Part shown: positions 1 through 7,127 of the stretch, one piece after another
Position numbering within the stretch: the first letter of the stretch is position 1
Layout of the letters: the number at the start of each line of letters is the position of its first letter
The notes under the pieces: model-generated
The model's input: the letters and a program-made list of their open reading frames with translations, nothing else
Told to the model about the DNA's origin: nothing
Databases searched by the model: none
Source: Opitutaceae bacterium
GTDB taxonomy: Bacteria > Verrucomicrobiota > Verrucomicrobiia > Opitutales > Opitutaceae
Assembly: GCA_023269455.1 (NCBI GenBank)
Contig: JAHFTG010000031.1
Coordinates: 1-14,182 of the forward strand
Length of the DNA stretch: 14,182 nucleotides
Reading direction: 5' to 3'
Position numbers and translations under genes: made by a program

Positions 1-56
1 CATTCCGGTTCATTAGTGAGGATCAGTGGTTAAAATTCTTAGGGTTTGATTCGGCT
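1..56. other. Intergenic DNA downstream of nadE with a 10-bp-period motif
   Basis: No gene and no hairpin terminator is visible here. Positions 11-20 and 21-30 are two similar decamers (cattagtgag, then gatcagtggt), followed by an AT-rich stretch. From memory, strings of this type (attagtg, ten bases, then attagtggttaaa) recur between genes in Verrucomicrobia-like genomes. The resemblance is not verified and could be chance. Confidence 0.3.
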
Positions 57-1721
57 TTAGCTCACGTATTTTTGGACGATGGGGATGCGGCGGCCTACGC
101 CGAAGGCGAGGGGGGTTATCTTGATGCCGGGGGCCATCTGCTTTCGTTTGTATTCGTTGAGGTCAACTTTGCGGGCGATGTCGTTGACGACCGGCTCGGC
201 GAAACCTTGCTCGACCAGGTCGCGGCGCGAGAGGCCTTCCTCAACGTAGCCTTTTAACAACGCGTCCAACATGTCGTAGGGCGGCAGGCTGTCTTGATCG
301 ACTTGGCCGGAGCGGAGTTCAGCGCTCGGGGGTTTTTCGATGGTGCTGGCGGGGATGATTTCGCGGTCGCGGTTGATCCAGCGGCAGAGCGAATAGACCT
401 GGGTTTTGAAGACGTCGCTGATGACGGCGAGGCCGCCGCACATGTCGCCGTAGAGCGTGCAGTAGCCGACGGCGACTTCGCTTTTGTTGCCGGTGGTGAG
501 GAGGAGCGCGCCGAATTTATTGGAGAGCGCCATCATCAAGACGCCGCGGAGGCGGGCTTGGATGTTTTCCTCGGTGACGTCGGGTTTGAGGCCGGCGAAG
601 ACGGGGCCGAGGGACGCTTCGGTGGCGGCCACGGCGTCGGCGATGGCGATGGTCTCGAAACGCACGCCGAGGTTTTCGGCGAGGAGGCGGGCGTCGTCGC
701 GCGAGTGTTGCGAGGAGATCGCCGAGGGCAGGGAGACGCCGATGACGTTGGCGGGACCGAAGGCTTCGGCGGCGAGCACGGCGACGAGGGCGGAATCGAT
801 GCCGCCGGAGAGGGCGACGAGGGCTTTTTTGAAGCCGCTTTTTTGGGCGTAGTCGCGGAGACCGAGCACAAGCGCGCGGTAGATGTCGGCCATGTCGTCT
901 TCCGCAAAGGTCGGCGAGAGCGCGGGGTGGCGCGGGGTGGGCAGGCCGCGGCCGCAGGCGACCTCGACGACGCGCAGTTCCTCGGCGAAGGCGGCGAGGC
1001 CGGCGGTGAGGTTGCCCTGGGCGTCGGAGACGAGGCTGCGGCCGTCGAAGACGAGTTCGTCGTTGCCGCCGATGGCGTTGACGTAAACGACGGGGCAGCC
1101 GAGCTGGCGGGCGGCGTCGGTCACGATCTGCCGGCGCATGAGATTCTTGCCGGCGTGCCACGGGCTCGCGGAGAGGTTGACCATGAGGTCGAGGTGCTGC
1201 GTCTCCAGCGATTGAAGCGGGTCAGTGTGGTAGAGGTTGCGGGGGGCGAGCTGCGCGTGGGTCCAGATGTCTTCGCAGATGGTGAGGCCGATTTTGTGGC
1301 CGCCGAGCGTGACGACGAGGGGCGGAGTGGGGGACGGCTCGAAGTAACGGTCTTCGTCGAACACGTCGTAGGTGGGCAGGAGGCATTTGCGGGCGACGTG
1401 CAGGGTCTGGCCGCGTTGGCAGAGGGCGGCGGCGTTGAAACTGCGGCGGCCGTTGGGCGCGGGGTTGGTGACGACGGTGCCGATGAGCGCGGGGACCTCG
1501 CCGATTTCGGCGGCGATGGCGGCGAGGCTGGCTTCGACGTCGGACACGAAGCGGCGCTTGAACAACAGATCGCGCGGCGGGTAGCCGCAGACCACGAGTT
1601 CGGGAAACACGACGAGTTCGGCGCCTCCGGCGACGAGCGTGCGGTAGGCGTCGAGGATTTTGCAGCGGTTGCCCGCGAGGTCGCCGACGATGGTGTTGAG
1701 CTGGGCTAGGCCGATGCGCAT
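57..1721 (-). CDS. nadE: Glutamine-dependent NAD+ synthetase
   Basis: This enzyme makes NAD+ from deamido-NAD+ (NaAD), ATP and glutamine in the cytoplasm, the last step shared by de novo and salvage routes. The 554-residue protein has two domains. The N-terminal nitrilase-type glutaminase (about 1-265) carries the Glu-Lys-Cys triad: E41 in VVFPEL, K112 in ARKCLLP and C149 in LTICED. The C-terminal NAD synthetase domain (about 275-554) has the ATP-pyrophosphatase loop SGGIDS at 305-310 and the conserved TTGNKSE at 409-415. The length fits the short two-domain type and not the ammonia-only enzyme of about 275 residues. The frame stays open for 172 codons further upstream, but that extension has no family character and runs antisense through maf, so I start at MRIGLAQLN, where the nitrilase fold begins. 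The leader (1722-1742, read on the minus strand) is pyrimidine-rich with no Shine-Dalgarno. The gene is divergent from maf. Confidence 0.96.
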   Translation of the reverse strand: MRIGLAQLNTIVGDLAGNRCKILDAYRTLVAGGAELVVFPELVVCGYPPRDLLFKRRFVSDVEASLAAIAAEIGEVPALIGTVVTNPAPNGRRSFNAAALCQRGQTLHVARKCLLPTYDVFDEDRYFEPSPTPPLVVTLGGHKIGLTICEDIWTHAQLAPRNLYHTDPLQSLETQHLDLMVNLSASPWHAGKNLMRRQIVTDAARQLGCPVVYVNAIGGNDELVFDGRSLVSDAQGNLTAGLAAFAEELRVVEVACGRGLPTPRHPALSPTFAEDDMADIYRALVLGLRDYAQKSGFKKALVALSGGIDSALVAVLAAEAFGPANVIGVSLPSAISSQHSRDDARLLAENLGVRFETIAIADAVAATEASLGPVFAGLKPDVTEENIQARLRGVLMMALSNKFGALLLTTGNKSEVAVGYCTLYGDMCGGLAVISDVFKTQVYSLCRWINRDREIIPASTIEKPPSAELRSGQVDQDSLPPYDMLDALLKGYVEEGLSRRDLVEQGFAEPVVNDIARKVDLNEYKRKQMAPGIKITPLAFGVGRRIPIVQKYVS

Positions 1722-1827
1722 GGCGTGAAAGCGGGTGAGAAAATTAAACCATGCGGGTCGGCCGACATCTGACAACTCACAAGCCGCGCTTGCTCCGGCG
1801 TTCGCGAGCCCGCAAGACAGGCGGCGC

Positions 1828-2415
1828 ATGACCCAGCCGCGCCTCATCCTCGCCTCCGCTTCGCCCCGCCGCCGCGAACTGCTCGCGGAGCTGGGCGTGT
1901 CTTTCGACGTGATTACGGCGCAAGTGACGGAGCACGAAGACCCGACGACCGATCCTCGCGTGATGGTGGCGCATAACGCCGCGTTGAAAGCCGACTGGGT
2001 CGCCGCGCGGCATCCCGAGGCGTTTGTGCTCGGGGCGGATACGACGGTGTTTATCGACGGCCATGCGCTCAACAAACCGCAGGACGGGGCCGAGGCGCGG
2101 GCGATGTTGCGCCGGTTGAGCGGGCGCACCCATACGGTGTTCACGGGCATCGCGTTGCGGCGGTTGGCGGACGGACTGCGCATCGACACAGGCGAGGCCA
2201 GCGAGGTGACGTTCAAGAACATCGACGAGGCGACCATCGAAGCCTACCTCGCGAAAGTTCATACCCTCGACAAGGCGGGAGGTTACGCGATTCAGGAGCA
2301 GCCCGAGCTCATCATCGCGAGCAGGACGGGGTCGCTCACGAATATCGTGGGTCTGCCGGTGGAAACCGTGAAACAAATTTTGACTCAGTGCGGTCTGCTT
2401 AAATCCTCTGCCTAA
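1828..2415 (+). CDS. maf: Maf family nucleoside triphosphate pyrophosphatase
   Basis: Maf proteins hydrolyse dTTP, UTP or modified NTPs to the monophosphate plus pyrophosphate, which sanitises the nucleotide pool; some are linked to septum formation. The 195-residue product has the usual family length. Visible signatures are the N-terminal SASPRRREL (10-18), GADT (69-72) with its catalytic Asp, KP at 83-84, the SGRTHTV segment (98-104), DKAGGYAIQ (148-156) and NIVGLP (172-177). R14 and the GGYAIQ loop fit the dTTP/UTP-specific (YhdE-like) branch, but substrate preference is an inference. The frame opens 31 codons earlier, at 1735. I chose ATG 1828 because the family fold starts at QPRLILAS and an SD-like purine stretch (agacaggcgg) lies just upstream. 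It is the first gene of a tight six-gene run. Confidence 0.93.
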   Translation: MTQPRLILASASPRRRELLAELGVSFDVITAQVTEHEDPTTDPRVMVAHNAALKADWVAARHPEAFVLGADTTVFIDGHALNKPQDGAEARAMLRRLSGRTHTVFTGIALRRLADGLRIDTGEASEVTFKNIDEATIEAYLAKVHTLDKAGGYAIQEQPELIIASRTGSLTNIVGLPVETVKQILTQCGLLKSSA

Positions 2416-2428
2416 GTCTTTCCCACCT

Positions 2429-3550
2429 ATGATTTCACCCGCGGCCCCGCCGTCCAAGCCTGTCCGGCGCCGCTCCCCGTGGACGCGCCTTTCGGCCAAC
2501 CCGGACGTCCGCTCGGTGCAGATCGCGGTGCTCGCGACGATTTTTTTTCACCTGTTGCTGCTGTGGTTTGCGCCGCGCATCGAGCGGTTGATCGGGCACG
2601 ACGACATGGGCAAGCTCCCTGCGGAGACGGATAACACCTTTGAGATCCAACTCGCGCCCGACGAGGTCAAGCCGGTGCCGCCTCCGCCGTTGAAATTCGT
2701 CGAGGCCAATCCCAACGCCCCCGAAAACACTCCTGACAAGACCAACAACTTCGCCGCGCAAAACCAGCAGGTCGCGCAGGAAAAGCCCACGCCCGATCAC
2801 AAGAACGATGCGCCCGCCCTCAAAGGCGACAAAGACCCCAACGTCACCGCCATCGTGACCGGCCAGATGGCCGATCCCAAACTCTCCGCTCCGCCTGCGC
2901 CGAAGCCTGCCGAGACCAAGCCCGAGCCGCCCGCCGAAGCCGCCGCCCGCAAAGCGCAGATTCCTTTGCCCGGCGTCGAGAAAATCGAGGGCGACAATCC
3001 CGACGGCATCGGCAGCAATATCGCCAAGGCCTCGCCCAACGCCACCGCCGTGCCGGACCGGATCGAAGGCGACGTGAACGCGAAAGCCGACAAGGGCGCG
3101 ACGCACGGTCTCTATTATACGGTGGATGCCGCCCACCCGCAGCAACGTCCCACGCTGGCGGCGAATGTGGTCAAAGCCCGCCCGTCACCGCTCAAAAACA
3201 ACGAATTCGGCACCGACAACATCGGCGCGATTTCCTACGACGCGAAGTGGAGCAGCTACGGCCAATACCTCCAGAAGTTCATCGACACCGTGCAGGTGCA
3301 GTGGGAGCGCATCCTCTATCAGAGCAACATCTACCCGACGGCGGGCACGAAGGTCACGGTGGTGTTTCGCATGAACTCCGACGGAAAGATTTACGAGATC
3401 GTGAAAGTCGAAGGTTCCGGCGGCCGTGCGGCGCAGGACGCCTGCGTGAGCGGCATCACCGCGCGCGATCCTTACGGCCCGTGGACCGACGACATGATTT
3501 CCGTGCTCGGCAAGTCGCAGGAGTTCACGTTCACCTTTACCTACGATTAA
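2429..3550 (+). CDS. TonB-like energy transducer (inner-membrane anchored, periplasmic)
   Basis: This is probably a TonB/TolA-type protein that links the inner-membrane proton motive force to an outer-membrane receptor. The 373 residues read as a short basic cytoplasmic tail (PVRRR, 11-15), one hydrophobic segment at about 31-48 (AVLATIFFHLLLLWF), a long Pro/Ala/Lys/Glu-rich periplasmic linker (about 75-220) and a C-terminal globular domain (about 274-373). The C-terminal domain has VQWERILYQ (290-298), VTVVFRMNSDGKIYEIVKV (309-327) and a terminal beta strand EFTFTFTYD, which is the layout of TonB_C folds. No ExbB or ExbD gene lies nearby, so the motor partner must be elsewhere. It starts 13 bp after maf with a leader in which 11 of 13 bases are pyrimidines. 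TolA-like function is the main alternative. Confidence 0.75.
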   Translation: MISPAAPPSKPVRRRSPWTRLSANPDVRSVQIAVLATIFFHLLLLWFAPRIERLIGHDDMGKLPAETDNTFEIQLAPDEVKPVPPPPLKFVEANPNAPENTPDKTNNFAAQNQQVAQEKPTPDHKNDAPALKGDKDPNVTAIVTGQMADPKLSAPPAPKPAETKPEPPAEAAARKAQIPLPGVEKIEGDNPDGIGSNIAKASPNATAVPDRIEGDVNAKADKGATHGLYYTVDAAHPQQRPTLAANVVKARPSPLKNNEFGTDNIGAISYDAKWSSYGQYLQKFIDTVQVQWERILYQSNIYPTAGTKVTVVFRMNSDGKIYEIVKVEGSGGRAAQDACVSGITARDPYGPWTDDMISVLGKSQEFTFTFTYD

Positions 3551-3551
3551 T

Positions 3552-4319
3552 ATGAGCCGCGCTTCTGAAAAATTCTGGGCCGGCCTTCCCCTCGGGGCGG
3601 GTGTCGAGCTTCTCACTCACGATGCCAACGGCCTTGCCGCCCTCGCCAAGCCTGCGGTCGTGCTCTCGCATCCGAATATGCAGAGCGAGCAGGCGCGTGC
3701 TCTGCTCGTCGCGCCCTACACGCTCGAAGGCGAGTTCTACGAGTGGACGCCCGATTTTCCCGGGGCCGCTCCGCAACGCCTCTATCTGCTCAACCGCCTC
3801 GATTCCGCCACGTCGGGCGTGATCCTCGTCTCTTCCAGCGAGGCGCTCGCCGCGAGCATCCGCGAGATGTTCAAGCTCAAGCACGTCAAAAAAATCTACA
3901 ACGCCCTCGTCTTCGGCCAACCCTCGCAACCGGTCCAGCTCTGGAGCGACCGCCTCGCCGTCCATAAAAAAGGCGGACGCGTGCGCACCGGCACCGGCGG
4001 CAACATCCCCGCCGAGGCGCAGATGACCGTGCTCCGTCAGCGCCGCCAGGCCGTGCCGCCCCTCGCGCTCATCAAGCTCGATCCGCGGACGGGCCGCAGC
4101 CACCAGCTTCGCGTGCAATGCGCGCAGCGCCACCTGCCCATCGTCGGCGATCTCACCTACGGTGATTTCGGCGCCAACCGCACTTTCGCCAAGGCCACGG
4201 GAAACAAGCGCCTGTTTCTCCACTCGCTCGAAACCCGCTTCGATTACGAGTGGGCGGGCCGCACCCACAGCTTCTCCGCGCACGCGCCGCTGCCGAAGGA
4301 GTTTATGCAGTTTCTTTGA
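3552..4319 (+). CDS. RluA-type pseudouridine synthase (first of two)
   Basis: This is a probable RNA uridine-to-pseudouridine isomerase acting on rRNA or tRNA; the target site cannot be read from the sequence. The 255-residue protein has no S4 domain. The catalytic motif is LLNRLDSATSG (79-89), with D84 as the catalytic aspartate and Asn where the common form has His (HRLD). Further family motifs are KKIYNALVFG (113-122), the GRSHQLRVQ strand (181-189, usually GRTHQIRVH) and GDLTYG (199-204). The start is only 1 bp past the tonB-like stop with no ribosome-binding site of its own, so translational coupling is likely. It sits among envelope genes with no obvious functional link to them. Confidence 0.85.
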   Translation: MSRASEKFWAGLPLGAGVELLTHDANGLAALAKPAVVLSHPNMQSEQARALLVAPYTLEGEFYEWTPDFPGAAPQRLYLLNRLDSATSGVILVSSSEALAASIREMFKLKHVKKIYNALVFGQPSQPVQLWSDRLAVHKKGGRVRTGTGGNIPAEAQMTVLRQRRQAVPPLALIKLDPRTGRSHQLRVQCAQRHLPIVGDLTYGDFGANRTFAKATGNKRLFLHSLETRFDYEWAGRTHSFSAHAPLPKEFMQFL

Positions 4320-4352
4320 CACGGGGCGCGCGCTAAACCTCTTTCTTCACCG

Positions 4353-5291
4353 ATGACTTCGCGCGCGCTTCTCGCCTTCGTCCTTTTGGCCGCTCCGGCC
4401 TTTGCGCTCAGCACCGTGCAGTTGAAGAATGGCTCCAGCCTCCGCGGCGACATCCTCGCCGAAAAAGCCGACCGCGTGGTCGTCGATCTCGGTTTCACCG
4501 TCGTCACCGTGCCCCGCGACGAAGTCGAGCGCATCACCGCCGGCGAAGCCGCCGCCGCCGTGATTGCCGACACCGCCGACCTCTACCGCACCGCCGCGAA
4601 TCTGCCGGTCCTCTCTGTCAAAGAAAACGTGGACCGCGTGGGCGAGTCGGTCGTGCTCGTGCGCACGCCGGTGGGCCTCGGCTCGGGTTTCTTTATCAAC
4701 TCTTCCGGCTACATCATCACCAACGAGCACGTCGTCTCCGGTGAGTATAACATCACCGTGACCCAGTTTCGCCGGGGCGCGAACGGCCTGGAAAAAATCC
4801 AGTTCAACAAAGTCCGCATCGTCGCCCTCGATTCGCGCATCGACCTCGCGCTCCTGAAAATCGAGGACGCGGGCCCCACGTTGTTTCCCACTGTGTCGCT
4901 CGGTGCCGCCGACACGCTCAACGACGGCCAGACGGTCTTCGCCATCGGGAGCCCGCTCGGCCTCGACCGCACCGTGTCGCAGGGCATCGTGAGCGCCCGC
5001 ACGCGCCCGCTCGACGGCCAGCTCTACATCCAGACGACCACGCAGATCAACCCCGGCAACTCCGGCGGCCCGCTCTTTAATCTCCGAGGTGAAGTCGTCG
5101 GGGTGAACAACATGAAGGCGATGCAGGTCGGCGTTGAAGGACTCAACTTCGCGATCCCCGTCAACGTCCTCCAGGATTTCCTGCGTCACCGCGACGCCTT
5201 CGCCTTCGACCCGCGCAACGCCAACGCCGGCTACCGCTACCTTACGCCGCCCGAGCCGGTGAAAGCCCTGGGCAAGATTTCCCAACCCTGA
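4353..5291 (+). CDS. Secreted trypsin-like serine protease (S1C/HtrA-like, no PDZ)
   Basis: This is a periplasmic or exported endopeptidase related to HtrA/DegP. The 312-residue precursor has a signal peptide (hydrophobic 4-18, likely cleavage near AFA-LS at 18-19). Residues about 21-62 form a small beta-rich unit (VQLKNGSSLRGDI, then VVVDLGFTVVTVPRDEVERI) resembling SM-like modules fused to other bacterial envelope proteins. The protease domain (about 90-280) holds the full triad: H126 in ITNEHVV, D164 in DSRIDLALLK and S237 in NPGNSGGP. IGSPLGLDRTVSQG (198-211) is the usual substrate-binding loop. There is no room for a PDZ domain after the catalytic domain, unlike DegP, so trimeric or regulatory behaviour may differ. 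The leader is strongly pyrimidine-rich (13 of 14 bases at 4338-4351). The catalytic assignment is firm; the SM-like call is tentative. Confidence 0.9.
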   Translation: MTSRALLAFVLLAAPAFALSTVQLKNGSSLRGDILAEKADRVVVDLGFTVVTVPRDEVERITAGEAAAAVIADTADLYRTAANLPVLSVKENVDRVGESVVLVRTPVGLGSGFFINSSGYIITNEHVVSGEYNITVTQFRRGANGLEKIQFNKVRIVALDSRIDLALLKIEDAGPTLFPTVSLGAADTLNDGQTVFAIGSPLGLDRTVSQGIVSARTRPLDGQLYIQTTTQINPGNSGGPLFNLRGEVVGVNNMKAMQVGVEGLNFAIPVNVLQDFLRHRDAFAFDPRNANAGYRYLTPPEPVKALGKISQP

Positions 5292-5321
5292 TCCGTCGTT
5301 CCTTTAATCCATTCAACCCTC

Positions 5322-7127
5322 ATGATCCGTCGCTTCCTCCTCGGCCTTGCTGCCCTCGTCACCGTTCAACTCGGGGCAGCTCCGGCCGTCCCGCTGACGA
5401 ATCTGGTCGATGAACACACGGCGTTCGTGGTTTCGATCACCGATGCCCCGGCGCTGGTTCGCGGCTGGGACGCCAGCCCGATGGCCAAGACGTGGGATGA
5501 TCCGCAAGTTGCCAGGTTCTTCGCCCCGCTGCGTGAGAAAATTAAACTCGACGACTGGGACGCGAAGACGAAGGACGCCACCGGCTCGACGCTGCGCGAG
5601 CTGCTGGCGCTGGCCGATGGCGAGGCGCTCGTCGCGGTGCCGGCGATGGATTTCCAAAAATTAAAGCAGTCGGATGCTCCGCCCTTCCTCCTCGCGATCC
5701 ACGTGGGCGACCACGCCGCCAAGCTCGAAAAAATCCTAGCCGATGCCGCTACGAAATCGGAGGTGCATGAGCAGACCGAAGTCTTTTCCGGCGCGACCGT
5801 CCACATCACCCCGATCAAAAAAGCCTCTGCCGACGCGCCTGATACGGCCGATGCGAAGACCGGGCCTGATACGTTTGCGTGGGCTCTCGTAGATGGAGTC
5901 TGGCTCCTCAGCGCCGAAAAAGAGCGTGTGTTTGCCGCCATCGACGCGCTCAAAAACGGAGGCGTCGAAGCCGCGCTCGGCAAGAGCGTCCCCTTTCTCG
6001 CCGCCCGCGAACGCATCGGCGACGACCAGGCGCTTTTCTATCTTAATGTCGCCGCAATCTATCCGATCGTGCGCGATGCCGTGGCCGCCAAAAAAGGCGC
6101 ACCGAACCCGCTCGGCGTTGACCCGACGGTGTTGCTGACCGGCCTCGGCCTGGATGTGCTGGGCGAAGTTTACGGCGCCATTCGCATCGGAGAAAAAGAC
6201 ACGCGCATGGACTTCGGCCTCACTTACACCGAGGAACGTGGACTCGTGAAGTTGCTCGCCTATAAAGCCGGTCCGGTCGCGCAGCCCGACTGGGTTCCGG
6301 CCAAATGGCCCAGTGTTTCCACCATGCGTTTCAGCGCGAGTCAGGCTTATGCGGGACTCGAGGAGATGCTCGACGCGATCAGCCCGATGCTCTCGGGCAT
6401 GGCGCAGGGCCAGATCACCGCGCTCAACCGCAAGCTCGGCATCGATCTCAAGCGCGATCTCATCGGCAGCCTCGGCGACGACATCATCACGGGCTACGCA
6501 CTTCCGGCCGGGCTGGACGCGGGAGCGACGCCCTCGATGGAGCAAATGGATCAGTTGTTCGCCATCTCGCTCAGCAATGTCGATGCGTTCACGCAGGCGG
6601 TCGAGGCGCTCAAGCAGATGATCGGCGGACCTGCGGCCGCGCAGTTGTTTGCGAAGCGCGATTATCTCGGCCAGACAATCTACACTTTCAACGCGCACCC
6701 CGCGCCCGGCGCTAAGCCCTCGCCCGGCTTTAGCTACGCCATCGCCAATCGCACTGTCCTCCTTGGAATCGGTTCGCCCGTGATCTTGGAAAACGCCTTG
6801 CAGGGCATGCGCGACGGCCAGGGCGCATTCTGGAAGCGCGACGACATCAAGGCGGCGCTTGCCACGATCCCACCCGAAGCGTCCTCGGCGCAGTTCACGG
6901 ATATGCGCGTTGTGGTGACCTCGCTCTTTGAACTGGTCGCGACGACGCAGGCGGCCGCCGCCAGCAAGGGCAAAGGAGACGACGACGATAAAAAATCTCT
7001 CTTCGATCTTTCGGCCAAGCCCGATCCCGAAGTGATCGGCCGCTATTGGGGCCTCGCCACCGGCTACACCTTCAAGACGCCCACCGGCTTCTTTGGCACG
7101 TCGCGCCTGTTGTATCCGCAACCATGA
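5322..7127 (+). CDS. Secreted protein of uncertain family (DUF3352-like)
   Basis: I cannot assign a biochemical role. The 601-residue precursor has a signal peptide (RR near the start, hydrophobic core 6-18, likely cleavage near GAA-PA at 18-21). The mature part alternates beta strands and helices without transmembrane segments or cysteine-rich regions. The opening, AFVVSITDAPALVRGWDASP (34-53), followed by helices with TWDDPQVARFF, resembles DUF3352-type proteins, which begin with a strand and then a helix describing a fixed pattern. That match is from memory and weak. A hydrophilic stretch (SKGKGDDDDKKS) near residues 547-558 looks like a surface loop. Start ATG 5322 is 30 bp after the protease gene with a pyrimidine-rich leader and no Shine-Dalgarno. 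Its TGA overlaps the ATG of the next gene, so the two are probably translated together and may act together outside the cytoplasm. Confidence 0.7.
   Translation: MIRRFLLGLAALVTVQLGAAPAVPLTNLVDEHTAFVVSITDAPALVRGWDASPMAKTWDDPQVARFFAPLREKIKLDDWDAKTKDATGSTLRELLALADGEALVAVPAMDFQKLKQSDAPPFLLAIHVGDHAAKLEKILADAATKSEVHEQTEVFSGATVHITPIKKASADAPDTADAKTGPDTFAWALVDGVWLLSAEKERVFAAIDALKNGGVEAALGKSVPFLAARERIGDDQALFYLNVAAIYPIVRDAVAAKKGAPNPLGVDPTVLLTGLGLDVLGEVYGAIRIGEKDTRMDFGLTYTEERGLVKLLAYKAGPVAQPDWVPAKWPSVSTMRFSASQAYAGLEEMLDAISPMLSGMAQGQITALNRKLGIDLKRDLIGSLGDDIITGYALPAGLDAGATPSMEQMDQLFAISLSNVDAFTQAVEALKQMIGGPAAAQLFAKRDYLGQTIYTFNAHPAPGAKPSPGFSYAIANRTVLLGIGSPVILENALQGMRDGQGAFWKRDDIKAALATIPPEASSAQFTDMRVVVTSLFELVATTQAAAASKGKGDDDDKKSLFDLSAKPDPEVIGRYWGLATGYTFKTPTGFFGTSRLLYPQP

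Noticed and set aside
294..1709. Long plus-strand open frame (471 codons) opposite nadE
   Set aside because: It is Gly/Ala/Asp/Val-rich with no family signature, exactly antisense to the well-supported nadE. GC-rich genes commonly leave such open shadow frames.
1743..1775. Possible nadE promoter: TTGTCA and TTTAAT on the minus strand
   Set aside because: The boxes match fairly well, but the spacer is 21 bp, too long for a sigma-70 promoter.
1722..2237. A 172-residue N-terminal extension of nadE
   Set aside because: The extension has no domain character and runs antisense through maf; the nitrilase fold begins at the ATG at 1721.
6980..7000. DDDDK in the secreted DUF-like protein as a protease cleavage site
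   Set aside because: It is part of a short charged surface loop; nothing suggests a matching processing enzyme in this organism.
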